Below are positions 45,617-60,100 of a stretch of 64,000 bases of DNA, in pieces. The notes beneath the pieces were generated by a model. The model made no database searches and had not been told where the DNA came from. It saw nothing but the letters and a program-made list of their open reading frames with translations. The stretch lies in assembly GCA_033065855.1 (NCBI GenBank), contig JAVXUO010001957.1:1-64000 (forward strand), given 5' to 3'. The stretch's first letter is position 1; each line of letters opens with the position of its first letter. The DNA comes from Escallonia rubra. Lineage: Eukaryota > Streptophyta > Magnoliopsida > Escalloniales > Escalloniaceae. A program made the translations under genes and the position numbers.

Positions 45617-48600
45617 TTAAGTTAGTAATTCATCCTTCATTATGAATCGACATACACAACACAACTCATTGCTACGCTAACTTCTAAGGAATTCTTAAAA
45701 GCTTATGAACCGCAACAATCAAGAACGTGTTAACAAATATCTTCCTTGACATGTGTACCTTACATCACATTTTTTTCTTGGGTGGGGTGGGAGGGTAGGG
45801 AGGTTGGTTTAGAAGGTACTAGCTTGTAAGTCAATCGAGACTAAATCTTCTCCTTGTGCAATCTTCTATGAGCACCCCATCGGCTTAAAGCATTCTAAGA
45901 AACACATTCCCCAGGAGTGCACTATATGTCACTACTAGAGATCCCTATTGAGTTGAAATTGCTGCCTTCAAGTGCCATCATGAGGTTAGTCACAGGACCA
46001 CACCGTAGCCTAACCTTAACAATCACTTCACAGTGGCACATCGCTACAACACAACATTGTTGTTGCGCCAAGACACCAATCAATTAAGATTGCCAAACTC
46101 CCCCGAGAGCACGACCCATAACATCACATATACAAGGTCAAGGATCTTTATGCACAACCCGCGGGTAAGAAACAAAACAACAACAAAAAGAGGACAGGCA
46201 GGGTAACACCTTATGTGAATAGTCCGTCTCAAAACCATGGACTTTTATACCGCTTGTCAGGGAGCCGTAGAGTTGGACAAAGGAATCGATACATACCACG
46301 GGAGTCCGACATTTTTCCTTAACACCTAACCTTGTTTTGTTTAATTCTAATCTTACAAGTAGCAGTGGGTACACAAATTTGGAGGTGTGGCTCGTGGGAG
46401 TCAAGTGCTTTAGAATGAGAGTGAGTCTAAGACACAAGTTTATGCTTCTGAAAATTGAGTGTGCAAAAAAGAGCACACGGAAAGCAACGCATCGTATTCT
46501 CTCATTTGTGAAAGAAAGCTAAGTCCAAGCCGAATGCTTCGCTTGTCTCCATGATGGGAGGTGAATGGGGTCCCCATGACCTCGGTATATACATGTTCAC
46601 TGGAAAGGGTGGTACGTTCAGGTCAAATCTGGAATTTCACTCCCTGGTTCCTCCCTTTAATGAGTGGCTCATTATCAAGCTTTTCGTCTTTTACTTCGGC
46701 ATTTCCCAAAGATAACGTGTTGCGTGTAGGACATTGAGGATCTCCTTTTTGGGTATCCGGAGATTTTGAGTATTACCCTTTTCTCTCTCTCTCTCTCTCT
46801 CTCTTAGGTTAAGAGAGAAATGAAGTTGAGAAGATTTCAATAATGTCATTGGTATTTGCTTGTTAATGTATCCGTTGAGAGAGTTTTGTTTTCGTTCGAT
46901 GTCCGAAAAAAGAGTCATCAGTATGACCATTTTTAGCCTTTTCCCCCCTAAAGAAACAGTTGAGACTGTTGCTTTGATGTGCTCAACAAAGATGAAAAAC
47001 AAGGATGGAAAGAAAGCGAAAAATGAGAAATAAAACATCCCAACTAAAGTTACAAACTTTGGCCTAGACAAGAAACCAACCCCTCATGTGTTGGTTTGCA
47101 AGCTTCCACAACATCTAGTTTGCAAAAGTCAAAGGAGTGAGCCTTCAATAGTTCAATGTATAATTGAGTCGATGACTGGCTAACCACCAAGAATTCAGGA
47201 TGCTTTCAACTTTTAACAGATAAGACAACCCCTCATGGGTTCCTTTGTTAGGTAAGCAGCAGAGCAAACTATCTGTCCATCCGTTCACAAATTAGCAGCA
47301 AGCCCAAGAAAACATTCACTATTCTGACCAAAAATGTCAACAGATTGAGGTAAGCACTCAACCTAGATCTCAGTGACCTTACGTTGATACATTAATTAAT
47401 ACCATATCTAGGTCATTATTGGACTCATGGAGAACATAATACTGTAGGCATCTCTAAACCTTAGACGTCAATCCTAGTGAAATTTATTCCTAGTGAAACA
47501 GAAAGGTTCAAGGCACACAACACATTCATATTTAACTTGTAAACTTTGTGATACCTTCCTTTCGACTACTTCTGCCAAAAACAAGAAACCCTAAAACAGC
47601 CCATTTGAGGTGGCAAGTTGAGGTATGAGATGGGGATGTGACCTAAAGAAGGCATAACCCAATGAGCAAGCTAGAAGACACAAATAGTCAACAAAGTCTT
47701 TTGTTTTTCCTATTGACAAAACCTTCCAAATGGACACCCCTTTATTCTTTGATGAACAAGTAAGGAGGAAAGAAACCGAATTCCCACCTCTAGATGGGAG
47801 AAGAAGTTGCAAAGTAAGCAGGTTTAGGTATAAGATTCACTTCCAAAAGCATGTAATAATAGCCATTCCTCATCTTCTTCATTCTTCGTATTCTTTTCCC
47901 ACTTATCAAATTGGACATGATTATGGGGAAAGGTAGCCTTTATTTTTAGCTACATGTTACCCGGACCTCTTTATCAGGGTCCACCCGAGGCAAAATCAAG
48001 TTTTCCACAATACCAACTTACGAAAAGTATCTGCTTAAAGTATTTTGTATGAACCCGTTGTGATATATAAACAGGTCAAAGAGCCATTGCCCCTTTCCAG
48101 GCGCAGTTTCAGTAAATTTTCAAAACATAGGTCCTACTTGCCATCCCAACACAATAATAGTCAATCCTATACATGATAGATGCCATTTATTAAAGAATTT
48201 ATGGACATCTTAACAGCCTTCAATATACAATACTCAATCGGTGGCAGTGGAGGAATGAGGTAATGCAACTTTTGGTAGGGTTGAAGTCATCGGTTTGTTG
48301 ACTCGGAACGGGAGAGAACGCGAGAGTGCGAAGGCCGTTAAAGTTGACACGTATTTAAAAGTGAGTGCGAGAAAGGCAACGCAAGAGCGAGGGCCAAGAG
48401 TGAGGGCGTTGTCAAGCTTCATAAGGATCTTTTGACTTGGGGTAAGGTCGATCACGTGGTGGCATGCATACTATATGTATAATGTTTAGTGCCTTCGGAA
48501 AAGAAAGGCTTTGGCAATGGTAAAACAATCATGGATCAATTAAACCAAATCCGCAAGCTAGCAAAAGGACATGAAAGGTGAGTGGCACTTGCATGTGTTT

Positions 48601-49869
48601 CCCTGTCTAGCAAAGACGTAGAATACAAAGTTGCAAAGACAAAGTCGTTGGTGATGCAAGTGGGTAATGGAGATAACACACGTAACCTGCCACATGCATG
48701 CTATTTAATTGCTAAATGATTCACACATTCACACATGTATGTGTGCTGCGTAGTGTGTCCCAGTCTTGCAACAATGCCAGTGCCGTAGCCCCTACTTGTT
48801 TATGAAAGCTTATATCCAACATTGAATGATGTCCAATGATTTTATGTGATTGATAACTGATATTCATAATATTACTTACCATTTCATAAGATAGTGAAGT
48901 TTTGATTTTTCTGCTCCATGCTATTTCTCAATCGTCTCTCGCCATCTCGTCCACTTTTGCTCCTCAAAAAGTTCAAGATAAGGTTTCACTGGTAAAGGGC
49001 TTGTTTGGTTTGAAAAGCAAAAGCGAGAGCGTGCAAAATAGACGCACAAGATTGAGAGCTAAAGCATTTCCCACTTTACAAGAACTTGATAACTTACGCA
49101 AGAAGACAATGAAGATGCACCATGATGCATCTTCATCTTTATATGATGAACCTGTAAAACTTGACGCCACTACTTATCGTTAAACCTCAAATTAAAGGTT
49201 TAGAAAGGCAATCGAGAAGACGATGAAACCATATTTCAAAACATGTGTTTACATGAAAATGATAGGCAAATGTGAAATTCTCGAGAAAAATAAAAAGCAA
49301 GTGAGATATATTTTGCGCTTTGCAGCTGTAACCTAACATTTCTCATGTTAATTACATTTTTGGATTATCTCAGTGAAAAGTGACGCTTCAAGTGGGAGGC
49401 CCATACTTTTTAGAAAGGTTAAGACACTAAGAATTGATTAGACCCTAATAAGAAGTTCATAGAGAAAGGGTTTCGTCTTGTAAAGATGGTAGGGCACAAG
49501 AAAATCTTCCATAACGTACTTTTGCTTTTATGTTTTTTCAAAAATCTATTTTTACAAATGTGCCTATCGTTTTCCCTCTTTTCCGGTGTTTCCTCCATTT
49601 GCCTTCACAGAAATTAACACGTGAAGACGCAAGACTTGCACCTAGCCATACATTATTGATATGTACAGACAGGCAAGCAACTTATTTTTGATTTAAAATT
49701 TTGAGGATCTCACCTAAACTTCACAAAAAATGGAGCAGAGAGTAACAGAAAAAGGAAAAAACAGAAACAAAACCCACCAAAACTAGTGCTGGTCAAATCA
49801 AATACTGTGATACACAGTTAACAGTTTCATCTTTCTTCTGTGCAACGCACTAAGAACCTAGCGAACTAA
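45617..49869. other. intergenic, no gene supported
   Basis: Scattered short frames without recognised domains. A (CT)n microsatellite lies at 46782-46804. A 93-codon frame at 48902-49183 (VSLVKGLFGLKSKSESVQNR) is not recognised and has no visible splice partners. Confidence 0.5.
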
Positions 49870-50111
49870 GGGCGTACGTTTACCATATTCGTTTTTTATT
49901 TTTTGCGATGATGATAAAATAGTTTCATTTTTTTCTGTACTTTTACCATTTTCTGTTTTCGTTTTGGGCAAAATTATTAAAACAGTGACAAACTTAAGAA
50001 GACGTAGCTGAAATTTTTCGGCGAAAATTATAAAAGTACATGAACGTATTTCTAACTGAATACGAAAATTATGAAAATGAAAATAAAAAACGGATATGAT
50101 AAACATACGGG
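49870..50111. mobile_element. 242-bp Tourist-like MITE
   Basis: TAA at 49867-49869 and 50112-50114 flanks inverted ends: GCGTACGTTTACCATATTCG on the left, CGGATATGATAAACATACGG on the right, followed by mirrored TTTTTTATTTT/AAAATAAAAAA. Short, non-coding and AT-rich. Confidence 0.75.
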
Positions 50112-50114
50112 TAA

Positions 50115-50974
50115 ACATCACCAAGAACAGAAACATTAAGGGCGGCCGGGGCTGGTGCAGCACGGTTGATGGTATTTTCCAGAAAACACCAAGGTCATAC
50201 CTTCGGTACAAGCTTTTTTTCCAAGACAGGCAGCAAGGCAGCCTTATTGGCACTCCTAGTAGTACTTATAAAATACGCGCACACGATCAGTACAAGGTAC
50301 TATCATGTAAAGCTGTGCAGGGAGGAACATTAGCACATTAGAGAGTGCCAATAGGACTACCCTTTCAACAAATCCGGGAGTCTTTCATGCATATGTATGA
50401 TGAAACCGTGGTGGTGTTGACGTCGAATAATACAAGATCCTATTGTAACCAGTGTCTGAGTGGCAACTTGTCAGTCAAAACTCCACCTTGTATAATGTAT
50501 TGTTATTAGACTGGGCCAGCCAACTTTCATAGCGTCTCTTATAAAGAGGCGTATTGCTAACAAAAAAAGGGATTAAAGATGCAACTATTATCATATGCTA
50601 AGCATTGCCACTGTCGTTTAAATGCAAGTGTTGCATAACTTCAGTATCCACTTAATTAGTAGGTCTACGGCAGCTATTCAATTTCCATTACAAGAATTAA
50701 CATAGTTTCAGAACACATCAATCATAGTCATCCTTGACAATTTTTGCTTCCATCAAAAGTAGTCATGTCTCGACACTCAAAAATATAAATCCAGCTTGCA
50801 TGAAGATTAACATCAGAGAAACCGACTTTAACAACCATAATACAAAATTGAGCAAAAGTTGAGCAAAAGATGCAAGGACACGTCACCATTCTACAAGTGA
50901 TGTGCAATTATATTGTGGCCAAATAGCAGAAAATGAAAATTGCAATGAGCAAGAAAAGAAGTGCTCGCTGTACC
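50115..50974. other. 3' flank of the AP5B1-like gene
   Basis: No gene seen. A short inverted pair, CCTTATTGGCACTC (50240) and GAGTGCCAATAGG (50342), about 100 bp apart, may be the ends of a tiny MITE. Confidence 0.4.
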
Positions 50975-53900
50975 TCACTTCCACCGAAGAGACTGCCTTA
51001 TCCCAGTACAGATAAGTCCTAATGATCGTCCAATCAAGTAAACTAGAAAGAACGAGACAGCATCACTGACTTTAGCAACTACGGTTCTTATCAACGGCAT
51101 TGTAATATCAGTCAATTCTAGGAAGAGACTGTAGTAATACCTCCTGCAAAATGAAATAATATAATTGTAAAATGACTAGGTGGCAATATCCTCTCTGAGC
51201 TTCCAAGAATGGAGAAGGAATAGTCTCGGCCATTTGATGCAGCCTAAACAGGTGATGAATTTTCTGTGTAGGTTTGCGGGGATTTGATTGGGGTATGCAA
51301 GAGTTAGAAGAAAGATACTACAGCCTCAATGTACTAACATATGACTTATCAATTAATTCAGGTACCAGGCCATCAGGATCAAAAATCAGCGTAATATGCT
51401 AAAACGCGATGAGTGAGAAGCAGGAAATAGCGCCTTATACAACTACATTGGGTCAAACCATAAAAAGCGATCGTGATGTCACACATAGAGTCAATGGCAA
51501 CTGCCCTAGTCCTAACCCAGCACTCACCAATTCAGATGCTAACCAAGCAGATTCTTCAAACCCACTCACATATGTTCTCCAGAAATAATTTAACCACCTC
51601 AACAAAGTTTTAAGGGTAAAAAACAGGAACACCCCCTCAAGTAACAACTAGTGGTGACTCGGTCCCTCAACTATTTAACCCGACGGGTACACCTCTTCAG
51701 GTCATCAAACCCGAACACACTTAGAAAACGAATAAAAACAGCATGTGCTACTTATAAGCATCCTTTAAGACAATAATGTCCTCAACCATTTGGACACAAA
51801 AACAATAGAAAACCGCCTTAGAACTCATACCAATAGGATCCCAAAAAAGAAAGAAAAATTATCTCGTAGTAATGCATGCTATTGCTGGCCATAATGCCTT
51901 TCAAAGCAATTACACTCTCTCTCAATCTTGATGCCTACCAACACGTTGTACCTAACATGTATGTGTTTGTCTACGATTATGTGTATGTATGGATATGCAA
52001 TTATGCAATGATATATCGGCTTCCATCTCACGTTTTGCACAATTGCTTTCCTCTTACTTTCCAATTTTGCCTAAGTATAAATGTGTATGTCCCCCGAAAA
52101 TTCTAATTCTGCACAAACTTCTCCTATATACACAAACAAGAAACCCAAGAAAAATCTGCAAATCATTTATTACCCCCTTCATCAATGTTGCAGTGAGATT
52201 TACCGCCATCAAGTCAGATGTACGCCACCTTTGAGTTTTTTCCATTGACACCTGATCATTTTAGTGGTGATGGGGTCAGCGATTTGATGAGAAATAGACG
52301 AGTTTTTAGGTGGCGGCTATGGAGTGAGGGTGGGGGTTTTGGTGGAGGCTTGGATCGTGGTGGCTGATGTAGTGTGGCCGGTGAATTTCGGTGAGAGGGG
52401 TGTCCATTTTGCTCGGGATAAAAGGATAAACGGATGAGGTATATTGAGCGTGAAATTATATAAGCAGAGAGAAAATTCAGGACATCAGATGTCAAGCGGG
52501 AATGTTTGTCAATGGGTTCATTAGATGGAGGGTTAGTGGAGGGGAAAATTGTCATTCTACATTTCTGTTAACCAACGTCCAAACTGAGTCAGGTGATGGA
52601 CTTACTTGACACGAGTTGTAGTTTAGGAACTTACAAGCCAAAAGTAGTTAGTTGAGGGGGTAGTACTGTATTTTATCCAAGTTTACAAACTTATTTATTT
52701 TATTTTTTTGGGCCTCTTTTTTCATTTAAACTATGTACCAAATGCATGTATTATTTTTCATTAGATTGATGTTCAACTTGAACAGGATGAGAGTGCTCAA
52801 GATTTCAGGGGAGTCCAAACCTCGCTGTGCTGCAATGTTCTCAGCATTTGAATGACGTATAAGTCAAAAATCTACTTCAGAGGTTTAATATTAATGATAT
52901 GTTCACTTGTAATTTCAACCAGATAGTTCCCCCAGATCTCACATGGAAATTCAGCTTTGCTAGTAAACAAAATTTCAAACCAAACTTTCGAAAACAGATA
53001 ATAATGGTCCCTTTCTAGTTGTTTTTATGATTTCGATCTAGTTTCATATGATCTGGACTGTGATTTCACCCGAGAGCACATATTTGCAACAGTCACCCAT
53101 ATGGACCTATAGCCAAAAGCAAATCCCAGTACCTACAACAGATTATTGAAGAGTATATATCCTGTGCAAAAAGGTTGTGCGTGCAACAACAAATCCCAGT
53201 GCCTATAATAGATTATTGAAGACCACACATCATGTGCAGAAAAGTTGTGCGTGTCACTTCAATCCAGTTTTGAAACTGTGTACCCTGCATCTAGTTCAGG
53301 TAGAAAAGAATGGGGCAAGAGATAAACATACCACCCAGTCAAAGCCCTTAACTCCCTGGTGCGCTTGACAGGTATAGAGATGTAGCTGATCACAGCAAAA
53401 CGTGATGGAGATGATTCAGGTAGAGATTCTCTCATGCTAAGTTTCTTCCACCAGCTAAAATTATCAGTCTCACTCTTTCTGGGTTCCTCAACAAGTTGAG
53501 TTTGAAGAGTGCGCAGGTCAAATCGATCCTCATACATTGACGCAACTGCTTCCATGTTCTGATACAACCATTGACTCAACACCACCTGTTAACAAAGCAA
53601 AAATTGTTTAATGTAGCTTTTTAAGATTGTTCAAACAGTTAAACTATGTACCAAATACATGTATTATTATTCATTAGATTGATGTTCAACTTGAACAGGA
53701 TGAGAGTGCTCAAGATTTCAGGGGAGTCCAAACCTCGCTGTGCTGCAATGTTCTCAGCATTTGAATGACGTATAAGTCAAAAATCTACTTCAGAGGTTTA
53801 ATATTAATGATAAGTTCACTTGTAATTTCAACCAGATAGTTCCCCCAGATCTCACATGGAAATTCAGCTTTGCTAGTAAACAAAATTTCAAACCAAACTT

Positions 53901-56900
53901 TCGAGAACAGATAATAATGGTCCCTTTCTAGTTGTTTTTACGATTTCGATCTAGTTTCATATGATCTGGACTGTGATTTCACCCGAGAGCACGTATTTGC
54001 AAAAGTCACCCATATGGACCTATAGCCCAAAGCAAATCCCAGTACCTACAACAGATTATTGAAGAGTATATATCCTGTGCAAAAAGGTTGTGCGTGCAAC
54101 AACAAATCCCAGTGCCTATAATAGATTATTGAAGACCACACATCATGTGCAGAAAAGTTGTGCGTGTCACTTCAATCCAGTTTTGAAACTGTGTACCCTG
54201 CATCTAGTTCAGGTAGAAAAGAATGGGGCAAGAGATAAACATACCACCCAGTCAAAGCCCTTAACTCCCTGGTGCGCTTGACAGGTATAGAGATGTAGCT
54301 GATCACAGCAAAACGTGATGGAGATGATTCAGGTAGAGATTCTCTCATGCTAAGTTTCTTCCACCAGCTAAAATTATCAGTCTCACTCTTTCTGGGTTCC
54401 TCAACAAGTTGAGTTTGAAGAGTGCGCAGGTCAAATCGATCCTCATACATTGACGCAACTGCTTCCATGTTCTGATACAACCATTGACTCAACACCACCT
54501 GTTAACAAAGCAAAAATTGTTTAATGTAGCTTTTTAAGATTGTTCAAACAGTTCGAATAGACCATCACAACCAATGTACAATTATGTATCTGACACAAAT
54601 CTACAATCATTTTTGTTAGCCAAAATCTTCTACGGGCCATACAACCCGGCTAAAAATTAAAAGAATAGAGGACTTAAAGAACCACATCCCTCTATACAAA
54701 ATTCTGAAACTTCTTGGGAAAAATACCCAATATGCATGTATTTCAATAATCGGTACTTGGCGAAAACGTAATAAAAGCACTAAATGATTGAATGTAACTA
54801 AAAAGTTGAGGACAGTTCCTCATGAAAAGGTCTTCCAAAATCAAAATGGACCAGACTGAAGTGCTAATTGCTCACTACTCTTTTATTTTTAATGGTAGAA
54901 GACTACATTTTCTGACTCCAGGACATAAGAGCCCTGCGAACTTGAGCTTATAAAGTCACTGAACCAAACTAACAATAAAGGGAGGCCAAGGTTACAGATT
55001 AAAGGTAGCTGGTTCAAAGAGGCAAAAACTCGTATAGGCTTCCGACCGACCTATTCAGATTTCCAAACCTATACATGGAATGAATAGTCGAAGTTCCTTC
55101 AAAAGATATAGAGCAGATATCTGTAGGCAAACAGATGCAAGCAAAGGCAGCAGAGTCCTTTCCAATCTGATCCTTCCTTCCTGTTGAATCGGACTGGGAA
55201 GAAGGCGTTTAGTAAAAAAAAAATTCGCGTTTCCATTTCCTTTTTGGGAAGAGAAAAAAGTATTTGGATGTGAGTTCCATTTATATTTCAGACAACCAGA
55301 TTCTCATTTTAGACCAAATGAAAAGGAAAACTCGACAACACAAAATGAGAAACCATAAAAGGTGATTCTATTCTTTTCTGCCACACGGTTCTTTTTGGTT
55401 TAGTGAAGTTGGCACTTCAACTTCTACTGCGAGCGCAAAAGAAATATCTTAGACTTCTTTTAGAGATATAAGATCAGAGATAACGAACACATCCATCACC
55501 ATGCCAGCCGAAGAAGAGACCTATCTTCTTCCTCTCACCAAGCCAACCGACAGCGTCATCTGCCATTTTAGACCACATCTAAAACCTCCAAAAGTCAACC
55601 TAGAAACAAGATCACGGACATTTTTCAGTGCAATCCATTTGGAAACTTCGGCCACCACAATAGACATTGAAGATTAGACATTGGTGACACATCTATCATC
55701 AAAGGGCTGAAATCGGCAGGGGTGCTGTCTATGGTGTGAGATTGAGACAACGATTTGGCCTTGTGGACGAGATGACACGGGGGATAGGCAGCGGTGGCAC
55801 ATCCATCGCTTCTTTCTTATTTCTCAATTTGGGTGAATGTGAAGGGCTTGGGTTTTTTCGATCTGGTGAAAAATCTGGAAATTTTGGTCGTAATTTAATT
55901 GAGTATTCAGGGTGCTATTTCTCAATGCTACAAAGTAAAGAAAGTGGTGCTCAGTGGTGGGTGGCGGCTGTTAGTCAATTGCAGAAGGTGTGTAGTAAGT
56001 TTCAAAGTAAAAGAAACGGTAAGAAATTAGAAAGCATGTTTCATGTCCTTAAAAAAAAACGGTAAGAAAAAGAAACGGTAAAAGAAGCATACAAATAACC
56101 AAATACATTCCAGTGTTTCCCATAAAAGAAGTGGAATAGAACTATGTTTCATGTCCTTAAAAAAAAAGAATACAAGAATTACCATGTGATTCCTTTGATT
56201 CCAATGTACAGAACAAAACGTGATTGAGTCACTAGAAGAAGAATGGGCCATATTTTCCTTCCGGAATGCATGTATATGTAGCTTTCCAAGAAGCTGAGGA
56301 TGACTCATGAAATTCTGGTCTTGAAAATGGCAATTATAATGACTCTTCATTTGCACTTGTGTTCTGAGCCATGGTGGACAGAGCTAACATCCGAGAGAAA
56401 ACACGTCCATAATTTTAACCTTGGGAGGAGTCGTTCTTCGAGCTTTTACATGCTTACTCCCAGATTGACTTCACGATCCATGTGTTTGGCTTTTTATGTC
56501 ACTGATCCTTTTGGTAATCGAGCAAACTGGGCCTAATGACCTACCAAGAAAATAGTTAGTACCTACTTGGCTAGCCCTTTTGAAGGAGGCAATGCCCTCC
56601 AGCAGGGCCGTGTTCTGGCTCGTTAAGATGGTCTCAAAAGCTCAGATCGGGTCTATCTGGCCGAGTTCATGGAGGTTGGAAAGCAGATTCCGATCAGCGG
56701 GTTGCCAGTACTATCAGACTCCCGTCAGAGGGGAAGATTTTGGGCTATATGTAACAAGGTTAAGATTGGGCCCTAGTGGGGATGCTAAGGATAAAGTAAT
56801 TGACTTGTAACAGCCCATCCCACACTTCTTATGTGTAAAATTCGGATATGGCCTCAAGAATACTACCCTGTAGCACCCCTACTTGGATAACCCTTGGGCC

Positions 56901-57115
56901 GGGGGGGTAGGGTGTTGTTCAATTGGCTTGCTACATTACCAGTACCTATGGAACAAGCCTTCAGGAAAGAGAATTAGAGACGACAGCAGAGAGTGGAGGT
57001 TGGAAAGGGATCGAGAAAGAGGAGAGGCAGTAAAAATGTTTACCAAAAAGAGGGTGCAAGTGTCTTCAAGAGCAGTTCTAAGGAGAAAGATGAGAAAAGT
57101 CAAGATAGCCATGCA

Positions 57116-57170
<55 letters not shown>

Positions 57171-60100
57171 CAATGCTCCTAAGCTCATTTCTGTCTTCTC
57201 TAGCATTTTGGGCAGATGGAAGGCCTGATTTTAATGATGCCTGTTTGGAACTTCTACCCTTCGTGCAAGTTGATTACCCCCTCTGGCCTTTTTTGTGGAA
57301 AAATTGTTGTACTTACAGAAAAATAATACTGCTTTTAGTAGTTTGAGCCTTTTGATTACCGAGGTCAACTAATATGAATCGTCTCCTCATACTTATTAAG
57401 AGCACGCCCAGGAACAACCTTAGCCCTTCGCTTAGAACTAGGCGTAGCCCCTTAAGGGAAGACAACACTTTGTGCGCTTAAGCAATAAGCCAGAAGCCCC
57501 TTGGAAGCGAGCATTTTCATAATCGGTCTAGAGCCCTGTAAAACAAATGATTTTAATTTTTTTTTTACTTCCTCACTATAGAACAAAAAATGCCCTCCAT
57601 CCATCCCTCCCTTGATCCCTCTATCTATAATCATCATTTTCTATTTGACATACCTCCCTATTTAAAACCCCACAGTTGTTCAATAAAATGCCAATCATTG
57701 TGCTACATCTATGAATATATAGTTGAATTTGTTGGTTTCCATATAATATGAATATACTTAGAAATTTGTGGTATGCTGCACTTCTCTTCGATTAAGGCGG
57801 CGCTTGCACTTTGGCCTGGGCTCAGGGGGCCTTTGTGCTTTACATGCGCTTTAAATAACTAATTGAATTCCTTTCTCCCAGCCTCAGTCAGGATCTTGAC
57901 TGGTCTTCATTTCAAATGTAGCACACAGATGGGTTGGCTTGTCAAACAAAAGGTACCCCACGACTAGTAGTCCTGCCAAAATTCCTGCATTAACTGTAGT
58001 TGCCCACTTAATTGTACACGCATACCACTCCATCCTTAAATCTTGCATACAGATCATGTTCCTGAACTTATCCTGTACAGCTAAAGCACTCCGTCATATA
58101 CAGGTACCGTCTAGAAAACTGATCACCCACCAACAAATATGAAGAATAGAGAACTAGGTCACAGAATCTTCAGGAGAAGCTATATGCATGAAAAAGCCAG
58201 ATGCATATGCTGAGATAAGGGGAAAAAACATACTAAGAAAGGAGGGAGGGAGACCCCATATATCCCACAAAAAATAAACAAATTAACCTATAATACTTGT
58301 TAAGCTTGCAGCAGAAAACAACAGTACCTCATTGCGCAATCTTTGAAGTGCTCGAGTTGACAATGTGCATAAACTCAAACCAAGACGGTTCATTTCGTTT
58401 GACATGTTACCGTCAACAGAAATCAGCTCCACGTACATGCTAGCTATCCCATCTGCTAATGTAATCACCAAATCTTCTAGTAAAGAAACTCCATGAATGG
58501 TAAAGAAGCTATAGTCATAACAGCAATCCTGCCTGTTAGAACACAACATATAGTTAAAGTTATTCTTCCAATGACAGGCCAATTACAAAGCAACTTTTGC
58601 GTCGAACAGCAATGAAATCCGATGCCATAATGTGTAAAGCACGTGTGTTTCTTACTGTTGATATATGTCTTGTATTTATGTCCCACATCGGTTACTCAAA
58701 GAAGGTTGTAGGTTGGCCCTAAGTATATAAGGCATCTTGTCCTACATTGGTTGTCTAGAGAAGATCACTGCTTATCTCTAGGTATATGTAAGTTGTCTTA
58801 TATTGTGTTTAAAGTCAAGAGAGAAGAGTCATTCTTTGAGTATGCAAACAATTGAGAGATACACGTGAGGATGTGTTGTAAATCTGACTTGTGTAAAATG
58901 GATTTTAGTTCTCTCAGATTTCTTGTGTTCTCTTGTTTGGTTATCATGTTCTATACATATTTATCTAGAGCGATTTCGTAACCCTTACAATATGACACAA
59001 ATCACATGAATGGAACGGTTGTCGAAGAGGTATATTAGACACCACGTTAGTGAAGACAAGTCTGTTGCATAATCACGAATTCACTTAAAAGTTCGAGGAA
59101 AAAAAAAAGGAATCAAATAATATGTCCTAATGATCTGTTCCCGTTTTAGTTTAAAGCACTTTTTCCCACATAATTAAAAATTAGCAGTAGATAGAAGTGC
59201 TTAATGCTTCTTTGCCCTCTGAACAAATTAGCAACTGTATCCACTAGGTACCATCTACGTTACATGGACTTGGTGTCGGTGTCCGGATTGGATATGTGTC
59301 CGAGTCGGACTCGCCTATTTTGAAAAGCTGGGGATACAGGGACACGGATCCGAAAGTGGACTCAGACACGAGGACACAGCTAAAAATTTTAAGATACATA
59401 TAATACTTTGAATGAGATTGAGTGTAAAAAATTACTCCCTCCGTCACACAAAAATTGATCATCTTTCCTTTTTGGGGCGTCCCACAAAAATTGTTCATTT
59501 CCAAATTAAGAAAGATTATGCAGGTACTTCTACATATTTACTCTTTTTACACTTTTTTTATTTCTATTTCTCTTTCCACATTGAAATCTCCATCAACTCA
59601 TTTTTTCTCTCTTGACCCACTTTCTTACACTTTTTTATTCATTTCTTTCTCCACATTTAACACTCTACTAAGAGCATGTTTGGGATTGATTCTGAAAAGC
59701 AGAATTCTGCTTAAAATTTAATCAGTTTTCAAAATCAGATTTAATCTATTTTAAGCAGAATCGCTTTAATGTTTGACAAAAGTAGTTATAAATTAGCTTA
59801 AAGCAATAAAAGTGTTTGGGTAAAAAGTGCTTAAATCAGTTCCACGATAACAAAATGACTATAGAGTACACTTAATAAATAAATTTCTAATATCCCTTTA
59901 AAAAGGTGATTAAAAGATAACTTTCATTTGTGAATAATTATACTACATAAATAAATTATCAAAAAGTTATTTTCATTCACCTACAAAAGTTGTTTACTTT
60001 TTATTTTAAATTAAAAACACTCACGATCTCCCATCAGTGCTTATAGTACAATAATTTTCGTAAATTATTTAAAGGGTATGGGATGTTCTTTTGTGAGAGA

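Noticed and set aside
48902-49183. 93-codon frame as a gene
   Set aside because: Composition is plausible but no homology, start context or neighbouring exon could be recognised.
55736-56065. 109-codon plus-strand frame
   Set aside because: Lies in an intron of the AP5B1-like gene on the other strand, with no domain.
58680-58990. Part of the AP5B1-like coding region
   Set aside because: Coding phase closes exactly between 58532 and 62323; this segment is an LTR flanked by CTTAC.
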